64,000 bases of DNA from Duganella sp. CF402 (GTDB lineage: Bacteria; Pseudomonadota; Gammaproteobacteria; Burkholderiales; Burkholderiaceae_D): NCBI RefSeq assembly GCF_900109645.1, contig NZ_FOBG01000001.1, positions 2,772,262 through 2,836,261 on the forward strand, given 5' to 3'. Numbering within the stretch: position 1 is the first letter of the stretch; each line of letters starts with the position of its first letter. Positions 52,755 through 61,511 of the stretch are shown piece by piece. A program made the position numbers and the translations under genes. The notes beneath the pieces are model-generated. The model made no database searches. It was given only the letters and a program-made list of their open reading frames with translations, and had not been told where the DNA came from.

Positions 52755-53660
52755 TTGAGCATTTCCAGCATGACGGGCTACGCGGTCGCCACCAGTGAAA
52801 GTGCGGCGGGAACACTGACCATTGAGATCAAGAGTGTGAACTCGCGGTTTCTGGACTTGCAGTTCCGAATAAACGACGATTTGCGTGCGCTTGAACCCGA
52901 TTTACGCTCCGCGATCATGGGCGCCATCACGCGCGGCAAGGTGGAGCTGCGGCTGAGTTTTGGCCGCAAGGCAGCCACCGCAGGCACCCAGGCGCTGAAC
53001 CTCCCGCTATTGACTGAATTGCAACGCCTGCAGGGCGAAGTCAGCGGCTTGTTCCCCGGCGTGCAAACGATGTCAGTCGCTGAACTACTGCGCTGGCCGG
53101 GCGTGATCGAAGAAGCGCAGATCGGCCAGGAGTCGTTGCAGGCCGACGTCGCCGCCCTCACCGCGCGCACTGTGGAAGCATTCGTGCAAAGCCGTCAACG
53201 CGAAGGCGCGGCGCTGGAAGCCATGCTGATCTCGCGCATCGAGGCGATGGAAGGCATCGTCAAGCGCATCACGCCGCTGATTCCGCAGGTGGTGGCGGCA
53301 TTCCAGCAGAAGGCCGTGGAGCGCATGCAGGATGCGCTGGGCCTGGCGTGCCAGGGCTCGAATTCGGCGCTGTCGCGCCAGGATGCATTGGAGCGGATTC
53401 GCCAGGAAGTGATCCTGTACGGTATCCGTATCGACGTGGCCGAAGAACTGGGCCGCCTGTCGGCGCACCTGACCGAGACCCGCCACATCCTGAAAAAAGG
53501 CGGCCAGGTCGGCAAACGCCTGGACTTCATGATGCAAGAGCTGAACCGCGAAGCCAATACGCTGGGCGCCAAAGCCTCGGTCAAGGAACTGGCCGATGCC
53601 TCGATGGAGCTGAAACTGCTGATCGAGCAAATGCGCGAGCAGGTTCAGAACCTCGAATAA
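52755..53660 (+). CDS. YicC family endoribonuclease-like protein
   Basis: 301 aa. It has the N-terminal YicC domain (SMTGYAVATSE, IEIKSVNSRFLDLQFR) and the C-terminal DUF1732 domain (AEELGRLSAHLTETRHIL, GKRLDFMMQELNREANTLGAKA). Some family members have reported endoribonuclease activity. The start is a TTG at 52755, supported by GGGGAT five bases upstream; the ATG at 52770 (MTGYAV) has no ribosome site. Divergent from the kinase operon and ended by a strong terminator. Confidence 0.92.
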   Translation: MSISSMTGYAVATSESAAGTLTIEIKSVNSRFLDLQFRINDDLRALEPDLRSAIMGAITRGKVELRLSFGRKAATAGTQALNLPLLTELQRLQGEVSGLFPGVQTMSVAELLRWPGVIEEAQIGQESLQADVAALTARTVEAFVQSRQREGAALEAMLISRIEAMEGIVKRITPLIPQVVAAFQQKAVERMQDALGLACQGSNSALSRQDALERIRQEVILYGIRIDVAEELGRLSAHLTETRHILKKGGQVGKRLDFMMQELNREANTLGAKASVKELADASMELKLLIEQMREQVQNLE

Positions 53661-53663
53661 AAC

Positions 53664-53687
53664 AAGGGAGCTGCGGCTCCCTTTTTT
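53664..53687 (+). terminator. Rho-independent terminator of yicC
   Basis: AAGGGAGC/GCTCCCTT stem with a TGCG loop and a run of Ts, directly after the yicC stop. Confidence 0.92.
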
Positions 53688-53800
53688 AACGCCCGGATTA
53701 TTCACCCACGTGCATAAAGCTTTCGTCTTTAACGGATTTATCTAACAATGATGCGGCGCTAAAGTAGAGCCATTCCAACTTCTACTAAAAGCGAAACATC

Positions 53801-54187
53801 ATGAAAAACGCCACTCAACTGCTGAACGCCTACCTGGACAACATTCAGGATCCCGCCGCCGCTGCGGCCTTGTTTGCCGACGACGGCGTGCTGGAACTGC
53901 CGACGCTGGGCGCCAACGTCCGCGCAGTCGGCCCGGTCGCGATCGAAGCCTTCATCGGCGGCCTGCTGAAGAAAGTACCGGACTTCCGCTTCAAAGACGT
54001 CCAGCTGTTCATCGAAACCGAAGACAAAGTATTCGGCGAATACAGCGTCGAAGCCCTGGTGCCATCGACCGGCAAAATCTACAAACAAACCTACGCCGGC
54101 ATGCTGGCGGCCGAGAACGGCAAAATCAAACACCTGCGCGAAGCCCTCGACACCCTGGCCGCCACCAAAGCCTTCACCCCCGACTGA
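53801..54187 (+). CDS. SnoaL/NTF2-like protein
   Basis: Small soluble protein of 128 aa of the NTF2-like superfamily (LNAYLDNIQDPAAAAALFADDGVLELPTL start; YAGMLAAENGKIKHLREALD near the end). Members include ketosteroid-isomerase-like enzymes and proteins of unknown role. No partner gene is obvious. Confidence 0.8.
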   Translation: MKNATQLLNAYLDNIQDPAAAAALFADDGVLELPTLGANVRAVGPVAIEAFIGGLLKKVPDFRFKDVQLFIETEDKVFGEYSVEALVPSTGKIYKQTYAGMLAAENGKIKHLREALDTLAATKAFTPD

Positions 54188-54223
54188 CCCGCTTGCTTGC
54201 GCCCTCCTGCTGAAAGGAGTACC

Positions 54224-54394
54224 GTGACTTTACTTTCAGAGGGAGGGCCGGTCACGAATACCGCGAGCTTACCGAGCAAAACATCTGAGCCGACCTTGGA
54301 CGAGCTCAGGCATGAGGCCAATGACTTCCCCGTCTTTCTGTCAGATGAAAATGGTCTATCGCATGTCCTGATGAATATCAGCGCTATGTATTAA
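54224..54394 (+). CDS. Possible small protein, 56 aa, GTG start
   Basis: A GTG at 54224 preceded by AAAGGAG with five-base spacing opens a 56-codon frame ending HVLMNISAMY. The charged centre (TLDELRHEANDFPVFLSDENG) looks protein-like. It is short and unsupported by any family, so it may be a chance frame or a remnant. Confidence 0.35.
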   Translation: MTLLSEGGPVTNTASLPSKTSEPTLDELRHEANDFPVFLSDENGLSHVLMNISAMY

Positions 54395-54466
54395 AGGCTT
54401 TTGATGGACGCATCTTCCCGTTGATGTCACCATCGCCCGCTTGGCGTTACGGTGCTCAATCCGTGG

Positions 54467-54754
54467 TTACACTAGCTGGTTCAGCTTGAGGATCTGGACG
54501 TCGGCTCTGCCGCCGACGGATTTGAGGAGTTCCTGGAAGTGCGGGGTGGCTTCGTGTTCGGCCAGTGCGGCTTCGTCGCGCCAGGCTTCGAGCATGATGA
54601 AGCTGGCGTGGTTGCCGAGGTCGATGTGCAGGTCGTAGCGAATGCAGCCGGCTTCGGCGCGGCTTGGCGGTACGATGCGTTCCAGCGCTTCGCGCACCAG
54701 CGTTTCGCTGCCTTCCTTGGCGGTGATGGTGGCAACGATGATCAGGTCTTTCAT
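54467..54754 (-). CDS. Antibiotic biosynthesis monooxygenase (ABM) domain protein
   Basis: 95 aa, single ABM ferredoxin-like domain of the YgiN/quinol-monooxygenase type: IIVATITAKEGSETLVREAL, AGCIRYDLHIDLGNHASFIMLEAWRDEAALAEHEATPHF (key His and Trp/Glu positions conserved). A role in quinone oxidation is possible but not shown. Confidence 0.85.
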   Translation of the reverse strand: MKDLIIVATITAKEGSETLVREALERIVPPSRAEAGCIRYDLHIDLGNHASFIMLEAWRDEAALAEHEATPHFQELLKSVGGRADVQILKLNQLV

Positions 54755-54828
54755 GGCATATCCTGTGTGGACTTAAACCCCGATACTATCAGGACACAGG
54801 ATATGCCGCAGGAGCGGTCAGAAAACGA

Positions 54829-55290
54829 TCAGTTGACCGCGACCAGTTCCACTTCGAAGATCAAGGTCGAATTGGCTGGAATGGCGCCGTTGGCCGATGC
54901 GCCGTAACCCAGCGACGGCGGGATGGTGATAACGCGCTTGCCACCTACTTTCATGCCGGCCACACCGTTGTTGAAGCCAGTGATCACTTGCAACGGATTG
55001 GCGTTCACCACAAAGCTAAATGGACTGGCAGAGCCAACATTGCTGTCGAACTTGGTGCCGCGCAGATCGGTACGGGTGCCGTCAAACAGGTAGCCGGTGT
55101 AACGCACGGAAGCCGTTTTGCCGGTAGCGGCCTCGGCGCCGGTGCCAATCACCTGATCTTCAATCTTCAGCGCGGTCGGCGGCTGCACACCTGCCGACGG
55201 GGTGGAAGTCGCGCTATCACCACCGCCACCGCAAGCCACCAGCACTATCGCGCAAACTGCGGCGGCAATCATTTGAAACGTAGATTTCAT
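54829..55290 (-). CDS. FKBP-type peptidyl-prolyl isomerase, lipoprotein
   Basis: 153 aa. A signal peptide with lipobox LVAC (about 17-20) precedes a Gly/Ser linker and one FKBP domain (about 45-153: TASVRYTGYLFDGT, FDSNVGSASPFSFVV, VITGFNNGVAGMKVGGKR, IPPSLGYGASA). It should assist folding of envelope proteins by cis-trans proline isomerisation, anchored to a membrane. A single gene, divergent from the DUF72 gene. Confidence 0.92.
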   Translation of the reverse strand: MKSTFQMIAAAVCAIVLVACGGGGDSATSTPSAGVQPPTALKIEDQVIGTGAEAATGKTASVRYTGYLFDGTRTDLRGTKFDSNVGSASPFSFVVNANPLQVITGFNNGVAGMKVGGKRVITIPPSLGYGASANGAIPANSTLIFEVELVAVN

Positions 55291-55385
55291 AATCCCCTTG
55301 TTGGATGTTTTGTTAATAAAGCGGTCGCAGTGTAGCAGAACAAAACCGTATAAACTGTAACAAAGACAGGATCAGGAGACGGGCT

Positions 55386-56129
55386 ATGGCGCAGATCAGG
55401 GTTGGCATCGGCGGTTGGGACTTTGCGCCGTGGCGCGAGACGTTTTATCCAAAGGACGTGCCGGTCAAGAAGCAGCTTGAATACGCCAGCTCGCAGGTCA
55501 CCAGCATCGAGATCAACGGCACCTTCTACCGCACCGCCAAGCCCGAACACTTCGCCAGCTGGGCCGCCAAAACACCCGATAATTTTGTGTTCTCGGTCAA
55601 AGCCACGCGCTACGCCACCAACCGCAAGGTGCTGGCCGAGGCCGGGGAATCGATCGAGCGCTTCATGCACAGCGGGCTCACCGAACTGGGCGACAAACTC
55701 GGCCCCATCCTGTGGCAATTGGCCGCCACCAAGCAGTTCGATCCCGACGACCTGGAAGGCTTCTTCAAGCTGCTGCCGGCCAAGCTCGGCACGCGCAAAT
55801 TGCTGCATGTGCTGGACGCCCGCCATGACAGCTTCCTGTGCGACGATTACTACCAGCTGGCGCGCAAATACAAGGTCGCCACCGTCATCACCGACTCGCC
55901 GAAATATCCCAACATTGAAGAGCTCACCGGCGAGTTCGCCTACGCCCGCTTGATGAACGCGCAAAGCGAGATCGACACCGGCTACAGCAAGCCGGCATTG
56001 AAGAAGTGGGCCAGGCAGGCACAGGAGTGGCAGCAGCAGGCGAAGTCGGGAAAAGCCTACGTCTACTTCATCAACGGCGCCAAGGAACGCGCGCCCGCTG
56101 CGGCGCAGCATTTCCTCTCCCTGCTGTAA
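55386..56129 (+). CDS. DUF72 domain protein (YecE-like)
   Basis: 247 aa TIM-barrel-like DUF72 protein: VGIGGWDFAPWRETFYP, LEYASSQVTSIEINGTFYR and FSVKATRYATN are the family's conserved stretches. It closes with YVYFINGAKERAPAAAQ. The biochemical role is unknown. Confidence 0.9.
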   Translation: MAQIRVGIGGWDFAPWRETFYPKDVPVKKQLEYASSQVTSIEINGTFYRTAKPEHFASWAAKTPDNFVFSVKATRYATNRKVLAEAGESIERFMHSGLTELGDKLGPILWQLAATKQFDPDDLEGFFKLLPAKLGTRKLLHVLDARHDSFLCDDYYQLARKYKVATVITDSPKYPNIEELTGEFAYARLMNAQSEIDTGYSKPALKKWARQAQEWQQQAKSGKAYVYFINGAKERAPAAAQHFLSLL

Positions 56130-56213
56130 ATTGAACTCCCGCCATTGCTCTTGGTAAAATACGTCTTTGGGCGACGCAAAACGCCGCCCGCTGACGTTTT
56201 AGAAAGATCAACC

Positions 56214-56852
56214 ATGAGCTCAACCAACGCATTCTCGGGCAGCCTGTTCGTCGTTGCCGCGCCGTCCGGCGCCGGCAAGTCCACGCTGGTCAACGCGCTG
56301 CTGGCCCAGGAGCCGACCATCAAGCTGTCGATCTCCACCACCACCCGCCCACCGCGTCCGGGCGAAACCCACGGCAAGGAATACTACTTCACCACGGCGG
56401 AAGATTTCGTCGCGCGCACCAAGCAGGGCGAGTTCCTGGAGTGGGCCGAAGTGCACGGCAACTACTACGGCACCTCGCGCCTGATGGTGGAAGAGCAGAT
56501 GAAAAGCGGCACCGACGTGCTGCTGGAAATCGACTGGCAAGGCGCACGCCAGGTCAAGAAACTGTTCCCGCAAGCGGCCGGCATTTTCATCCTGCCGCCA
56601 TCGATCGCCGCGCTGGAAGAACGCCTGAACAAACGCGCCACCGACGAGCCGCACGTGATCACCAAACGCCTGCTGGCGGCGGGCGGCGAAATCGCCCACG
56701 CCCCTGAGTTCGAGTATGCTATTATCAACGAAGAATTCGACGTAGCGCTGTCTGAATTGACGGCGATAGTCCGAGCGGCCCGTTGCCGGTTTGCGCAACA
56801 AGCGGCACGCAACGCCTCGCTCTTTGCCCAACTGGGCATCCACGCTGAATAA
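56214..56852 (+). CDS. gmk: Guanylate kinase
   Basis: Phosphorylates GMP to GDP. 212 aa. The P-loop is [29 protein letters not shown] and [15 protein letters not shown] are diagnostic. The start is the ATG at 56214 ([14 protein letters not shown]). It is followed by rpoZ after 29 bases and then spoT, the standard arrangement linking GTP metabolism with (p)ppGpp. Confidence 0.96.
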   Translation: MSSTNAFSGSLFVVAAPSGAGKSTLVNALLAQEPTIKLSISTTTRPPRPGETHGKEYYFTTAEDFVARTKQGEFLEWAEVHGNYYGTSRLMVEEQMKSGTDVLLEIDWQGARQVKKLFPQAAGIFILPPSIAALEERLNKRATDEPHVITKRLLAAGGEIAHAPEFEYAIINEEFDVALSELTAIVRAARCRFAQQAARNASLFAQLGIHAE

Positions 56853-56881
56853 GTAAATACACAAGATTTTAGGAGTTATAG

Positions 56882-57085
56882 ATGGCCCGCATTACGATTG
56901 AAGATTGTCTGAAAAACGTACCTAACCGTTTCCAGCTGACCCTGGCCGCGACCTACCGCGCACGCCAACTGCTGCAAGGCCACACCCCTAAGGTGGAAGC
57001 CAAGGACAAACCTACCGTGGTCGCCCTGCGTGAAATCGCTGCCGGCAAAGTCGGTCTGGAAATGTTGAAAAAAGTCCCAATGTAA
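56882..57085 (+). CDS. rpoZ: RNA polymerase omega subunit
   Basis: 67 aa. [30 protein letters not shown] (core [15 protein letters not shown]) and [16 protein letters not shown] are the omega signature. It assists beta-prime folding and takes part in the ppGpp site 1 of the enzyme. AGGAG precedes the ATG. Sits between gmk and spoT. Confidence 0.97.
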   Translation: MARITIEDCLKNVPNRFQLTLAATYRARQLLQGHTPKVEAKDKPTVVALREIAAGKVGLEMLKKVPM

Positions 57086-57095
57086 GTTGGGACCG
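57075..57095. other. Small hairpin across the rpoZ stop codon
   Basis: GTCCCAA, TGTAAG, TTGGGAC form a 7-bp stem spanning the rpoZ stop; there is no T-run after it. It may stabilise or attenuate the transcript between rpoZ and spoT. Confidence 0.35.
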
Positions 57096-57166
57096 CGTTC
57101 CCGAACAATGTGAATGATGCGGTATAGTAGTAACGAGCCATTCTCATCGAGACGGAACGCGAGCGT

Positions 57167-59503
57167 ATGAATCTGATCCCTGCAGATCCTGTACTGAATG
57201 ACAAGCCCGCACGGGCCAAGAAGCCGGCCAGCAAGCCGGCTAAAGTCATGTCCGGACCTGCGGCCAGCGATAGCACTGAAGCCCTTTCCGCACCACCCGC
57301 CTCTCCCCCTGCACCACCTGTGATTTCCTCGTCGCCTTTGGCCACGCCTCCTGCCCTGACGGCCGGTGTTGCGTCGGTGTCTCACCTGTCTGAAAAACTC
57401 GGCGAATACATGAACGCCGCCGACCTGAAAAAGGTCAAGGAAGCGTATCGCTTTTCGGACGAAATGCACCTTGGGCAGTTGCGCAAATCCGGCGAGCCTT
57501 ACATCTCGCATCCGATCGCGGTGGCCGAAATCTGCGCCGACTGGAAGCTCGACGCGCAGGCTATCATGGCCGCGCTGCTGCATGATGTGATGGAAGACCA
57601 GGACGTCAAGAAGGAAGAGCTGATCGAGCGCTTCGGCGCGCCGGTGGCGAATCTGGTGGATGGCTTGTCCAAGCTGGAAAAAATCGAGTTCCAGAGCCAG
57701 ATCGAAGCGCAGGCGGAAAACTTCCGCAAGATGCTGCTGGCGATGGCCTCGGACGTGCGCGTGATCCTGATCAAGCTGGCCGACCGCCTGCACAATATGC
57801 GCACGATGGAGGTGATGAAGCCGGCCGCCAAGGCCCGCATCTCCAAGGAGACGATGGAAGTGTACGTGCCGATCGCGCACCGTCTCGGCCTCAACAACAT
57901 CTACCGCGAATTGCAGGACCTGTCGTTCTCGCACCTGTATCCGCTGCGCTACCGCACGCTGGGCAAGGCGGTCAAGGCGGCGCGCGGCAACCGCCGCGAG
58001 GTGGTCAAGAAAATCCTCGAATCGGTCAAGAACACGCTGGCGATGGCCAATATCGAAGCCGAGGTGTATGGCCGCGAGAAGACCCTGTACGGCATCTACA
58101 AGAAGATGCGCAGCAAGCACCTGTCGTTCTCGCAGGTGCTGGACGTGTACGGCTTCCGCGTGGTGGTGGACAGCTTCCCGAATTGCTACGTGGCGCTGGG
58201 CACCCTGCATTCGCTGTACAAGCCGATGCCGGGCAAGTTCAAGGACTACATTGCGATCCGCAAGCTGAACGGCTACCAGTCGCTGCACACCACGCTGATC
58301 GGCCCGTACGGCACGCCGGTCGAGTTCCAGATCCGCACCCAGGAAATGCATCGCACCGCCGAATCGGGCGTGGCGGCGCACTGGCTGTACAAGAACGGCG
58401 AAGCCAATATGTCGGACCTGCAGCAGCGCACCCACGCCTGGCTGCAATCGCTGCTCGATATCCAGCAGCAGACCGGCGACTCGGCCGAGTTCCTTGAACA
58501 CGTCAAGGTCGACCTGTTCCCGGATTCGGTGTACGTGTTCACGCCGAAATCGAAAATCATCGCGCTGCCGCGCGGGGCCACGCCGATCGACTTTGCGTAT
58601 GCCATCCACACCGGCATTGGCGATCATACGGTGTCGGTCACCATCAACAATGAACCGGCTTCGCTGCGCACTGAGTTGCGTAATGGCGATATCGTCGAAA
58701 TCGTGACGGATTCGGCTTCGCGGCCTAGCCCGAGCTGGCTGTCGTTTGTGCGGACGGGGAAAGCGCGTTCGGCGATTCGCCATCATCTGCGCACGATTAA
58801 CCTGCCGGAATCGATCACGCTGGGCGAGCAGCTGCTGTCGCAGGCGCTGTCGTCGCTGGGCGTGAGCCCGGACCTGGAAGAACATCTGGTCGAACGCCTG
58901 CTGAAGGAATCGAGCGCCAAGTCGCTGGACGAACTGTATGCCGATATCGGCGTGGGCAAACGCATGGCGGCGCTGGTGGCGCGGCATATCTTCGGCTTGC
59001 GCGGCGGCGAATCGGCCAGCGCGCCGATCGACCACAACAGCGCAGCCGAGCTGGACCCGGTGACCATTTGCGGCAGCGAGGGCGTGTCGGTGCAACTGGC
59101 GCCGTGCTGTTTGCCGATTCCCGGCGATTCGATTATCGGCCAGCTGCGCCGCGACCAAGGGCTGCTGGTGCACACCGGCGACTGCCTGCAAGCCAAGCGC
59201 CAGAAGGCCAAGGAGCCGGACCGCTGGATCGCGGTCAAGTGGGGCACGGAACTGAACCGCCGTTTCGACAGCCGCATCAAGCTGCTGATCAACAACGAGA
59301 AAGGCATTCTGGCGCGGGTGGCGGCAGAGATCGGCGAATCGGACGCCAACATCACCTTCGTCGGCATGGACGAGGACAAAGAACACGTGCTGCACCAGCT
59401 GCGCTTCACCGTGCAGGTCAAGGACCGCGTGCACCTGGCCGGCCTGCTGCGCAACGTGCGCCGCGTGGCCGGGGTCAACCGCATCCTGCGCGAGCGCAGC
59501 TGA
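57167..59503 (+). CDS. spoT: Bifunctional (p)ppGpp synthetase/hydrolase SpoT/Rel
   Basis: Stringent-response enzyme of 778 aa. A variable Pro/Ala-rich N-terminus (about 1-80) precedes the HD hydrolase domain with the intact HD pair in ALLHDVMEDQDV (about 140-150). The synthetase domain follows (EVYGREKTLYGIYKKM, GYQSLHTTLIGPYGTPVEFQIRT), then a TGS domain (YVFTPKSKIIALPRGATPIDFAYAIH), a zinc-finger/conserved-cysteine region (LAPCCLPIPGD) and a C-terminal ACT domain. Both catalytic halves look intact. The gene is last of gmk-rpoZ-spoT; a small hairpin at the rpoZ stop may separate it. Confidence 0.95.
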   Translation: MNLIPADPVLNDKPARAKKPASKPAKVMSGPAASDSTEALSAPPASPPAPPVISSSPLATPPALTAGVASVSHLSEKLGEYMNAADLKKVKEAYRFSDEMHLGQLRKSGEPYISHPIAVAEICADWKLDAQAIMAALLHDVMEDQDVKKEELIERFGAPVANLVDGLSKLEKIEFQSQIEAQAENFRKMLLAMASDVRVILIKLADRLHNMRTMEVMKPAAKARISKETMEVYVPIAHRLGLNNIYRELQDLSFSHLYPLRYRTLGKAVKAARGNRREVVKKILESVKNTLAMANIEAEVYGREKTLYGIYKKMRSKHLSFSQVLDVYGFRVVVDSFPNCYVALGTLHSLYKPMPGKFKDYIAIRKLNGYQSLHTTLIGPYGTPVEFQIRTQEMHRTAESGVAAHWLYKNGEANMSDLQQRTHAWLQSLLDIQQQTGDSAEFLEHVKVDLFPDSVYVFTPKSKIIALPRGATPIDFAYAIHTGIGDHTVSVTINNEPASLRTELRNGDIVEIVTDSASRPSPSWLSFVRTGKARSAIRHHLRTINLPESITLGEQLLSQALSSLGVSPDLEEHLVERLLKESSAKSLDELYADIGVGKRMAALVARHIFGLRGGESASAPIDHNSAAELDPVTICGSEGVSVQLAPCCLPIPGDSIIGQLRRDQGLLVHTGDCLQAKRQKAKEPDRWIAVKWGTELNRRFDSRIKLLINNEKGILARVAAEIGESDANITFVGMDEDKEHVLHQLRFTVQVKDRVHLAGLLRNVRRVAGVNRILRERS

Positions 59504-59508
59504 TTAGC

Positions 59509-59542
59509 GGCAGACCCGCACTGCCAAGCGGGGTCTGCCCCC
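59509..59542. repeat. REP-like hairpin beside a decayed REP transposase
   Basis: GGCAGACCCGC pairs with GCGGGGTCTGCC (one bulged G). The core CCCGCACT..CAAG.GGGGTCTGCCCCC is shared with the element at 31674-31723. It starts six bases after the spoT stop and may terminate spoT. Confidence 0.75.
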
Positions 59543-59604
59543 TAAGTGGTAACGCATGCGTATCGCTTAAGGTTGCGGGTTGGGCGGAAGCCACCCCTTA
59601 TCCC

Positions 59605-59987
59605 CTAAAACCCCTCTGCATTCGATCGGTAACTCGACCACCTGTAATTCCCCGGAAACCGCACCATCCCCGCCCTCACCGGGTTCATTTCAATATATCG
59701 CTGACAGGTCAGCAAATACCCTTCCATCGGCACCAGACAACTCTTGTACCGCCCATCCCAAGGCGATCCCGTCATCTGATGCCGGTGGTTGAAATACTGC
59801 GCATACTTCTGCGTCACGCCTTTCATCATCGCCGCCAGCTGTTCAGCGCAATCACCGCCTCTTCATGCAACCACTGTCGAAACACAACAAAATCATCATC
59901 AACAAAAAAGCACTGCTGCCGGTCGTACCCGCGCTGAATCACATGCAACGGGACCGCCGGCAAAACCAACCGTGAATGACGAGGCAT
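59605..59987 (-). pseudogene. REP-associated tyrosine transposase (RAYT, IS200-like), internally deleted and frameshifted
   Basis: The N-terminal piece (from the ATG at 59987, MPRHSRLVLPAVPLHVIQRG) and the C-terminal piece (AAMMKGVTQKYAQYFNHRH, YIEMNPVRAGMV, YRWSSYRSNA) both match RAYT proteins. They lie in different frames that meet near 59835. The region between, which in intact relatives carries the HUH motif (NHVHLL), is missing: about 40 residues are lost at LHEEAVI/EQLAAMMK. The enzyme cannot be functional. A REP-like hairpin of the family it may once have mobilised lies about 60 bases away. Confidence 0.88.
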
Positions 59988-60050
59988 GGCATTTCTCCCA
60001 AAGTGTCTCGCCAAACTAGCAAGACTGTGGGCGCCTCGTTCTGACGTAAC

Positions 60051-60965
60051 TCAATAGGGGTTGTACCAGTACGCCTTGTTGGACAGCGGCGTCTGCGGCG
60101 ACAACAGCGGGTTGTCGATGTGGAAGATGCGGCGCTTGCGCAGGCCGGATTTCTCGATCAGGCCGTCGTAGGATTCATGGAACAGGTGATCGAAGCGGCC
60201 GTCGGCGATCAACTGCTGCAGGCCGTATTCCAGCCGCTGCGCCAGGCGCTTTTGCCCGCCGCCCAAAAAGAAGTAGCGCGGCGATGGCACGTACAGCGCA
60301 AAACTGCGCTCCACACTCAGGGTCGAAAAGCTCGGCACGTACGCGGCCTGCTCATAGATGGCTTCATCAATCGCACGCGGGAAGTGCTGGAAGCGTCCCG
60401 CCGCCAGCATGCTGTGCAGCCCGGCCGACGTCGTGCCCTCCACCACGTGGAAGCCAGCCTGCTTGTAGGTGCCGGTCAAACTCCATTGCCGCCCCGATCC
60501 CAGGCTCAGGTTTTTCAGCTGGTCCAGCGTGCGCGCGGCGCTGAACAGGTCCTGGTTGCGGCTGTCGATCAGCGAGATGCGGTAGCACGATATCCCCTTG
60601 TCGATCGGGATCCGGATCGGGATCAGCTTTTGCTCCCACTCCTGCGACGTCACCTGCCCGCTCAGGTTGACCAGCTCGCCCTTGAGCATTTCCTGCAGCA
60701 GCCGGTCGCGCTCCATGCGCAGCGCCGCCACCCGGAATTCATACGGACCGTATTTGGGACTGGACGCTTCCAGCGCCGCCGTCACCAGCTTCAGGGTGTG
60801 GCTGTCGCTGAAACTCGATTTGCTCGAGTTCATGTCGATCACATACACATCCAGCGCGCACGCCGCGCCCTGCCAGCCCAGCAGCGCCAGCAGACATACA
60901 GCCCGTTTAATCGGCAGCCGGTGCAGGATAACGAACCTCCAGGATGTCCAACTCTTCCACGCCAT
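60051..60965 (-). CDS. Periplasmic solute-binding-like protein (family 3 fold)
   Basis: 304 aa, probably exported: a hydrophobic signal segment (CLLALLGWQGAACA, about 23-37) precedes a fold like extracellular solute-binding proteins of the polar amino acid type (segments GISCYRISLIDSRNQDLF, LAQRLEYGLQQLIADGRFDHLF). The ATG at 60965 lies within greB (59-base overlap). A later start would need a rare CTG, so the start is uncertain. No transporter genes are adjacent. It may be a sensor component. Confidence 0.7.
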   Translation of the reverse strand: MAWKSWTSWRFVILHRLPIKRAVCLLALLGWQGAACALDVYVIDMNSSKSSFSDSHTLKLVTAALEASSPKYGPYEFRVAALRMERDRLLQEMLKGELVNLSGQVTSQEWEQKLIPIRIPIDKGISCYRISLIDSRNQDLFSAARTLDQLKNLSLGSGRQWSLTGTYKQAGFHVVEGTTSAGLHSMLAAGRFQHFPRAIDEAIYEQAAYVPSFSTLSVERSFALYVPSPRYFFLGGGQKRLAQRLEYGLQQLIADGRFDHLFHESYDGLIEKSGLRKRRIFHIDNPLLSPQTPLSNKAYWYNPY

Positions 60966-61473
60966 GCGGCGCCTGGAAGGTGATGGTGTCGCCTTCGCGC
61001 GCCTTGGTCAGGGCCCGCGCCACCGGCGCCACCCAGCTGATCTTGCCGTTCAGCGGATCGAGCTCGTCGATGCCGACGATGGTGATGGTGCGCTCTTCGC
61101 CATGCTGGTTGCTGTAGGTGACGGTGGCGCCGAAAAATATCTGGTCGCTGCCGTAGTGCACGCTCGGGTCGACAATCGCGGCCGAGTCCATGCGCTTGGT
61201 CAGGAAGCGGATGCGGCGGTCGATTTCGCGCAGGCGGCGCTTGCCGTAGATATAGTCGCCGTTTTCCGAGCGGTCGCCGTTGGAGGCGGCCCAGTGCACG
61301 ATCTTCACCACTTCCGGCCGCTCGACGTCGATCAGCTGCAGCAGCTCATCCTTGATGCGCTGGTAGCCTTCCGGGCGGATGTAGTTCTTGGAGCCGGCAG
61401 GAATCGCCAACGCCAGCGCGGCGGCTTCCTCGTCCTCGTCCCCGTCCTGTTCTTTGACAAATGCTTTATTCAT
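60907..61473 (-). CDS. greB: Transcription elongation factor GreB
   Basis: Cleaves backtracked RNA in stalled RNA polymerase. 188 aa. The N-terminal coiled coil contains YIRPEGYQRIKDELLQL and SENGDYIYGKRRLREIDRRIRFL. The acidic tip and the C-terminal FKBP-like domain (FFGATVTYSNQHGEERTITIVGIDE, SWVAPVARALTKAREGD) follow. The start is the ATG at 61473 (MNKAFVKEQDG), the usual GreB N-terminus; an ATG 24 bases upstream is less likely. Divergent from the PAS sensor kinase gene. Confidence 0.93.
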   Translation of the reverse strand: MNKAFVKEQDGDEDEEAAALALAIPAGSKNYIRPEGYQRIKDELLQLIDVERPEVVKIVHWAASNGDRSENGDYIYGKRRLREIDRRIRFLTKRMDSAAIVDPSVHYGSDQIFFGATVTYSNQHGEERTITIVGIDELDPLNGKISWVAPVARALTKAREGDTITFQAPHGVEELDILEVRYPAPAAD

Positions 61474-61511
61474 GCCGCTTATTGTAATGGCTTTCACGTA
61501 TCATACATGCC

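Noticed and set aside
57098..57128. Promoter for spoT around TATAGT
   Set aside because: TATAGT is plausible, but the best -35 (TTCCCG) has a 19-base spacer, so it is not strong enough to annotate.
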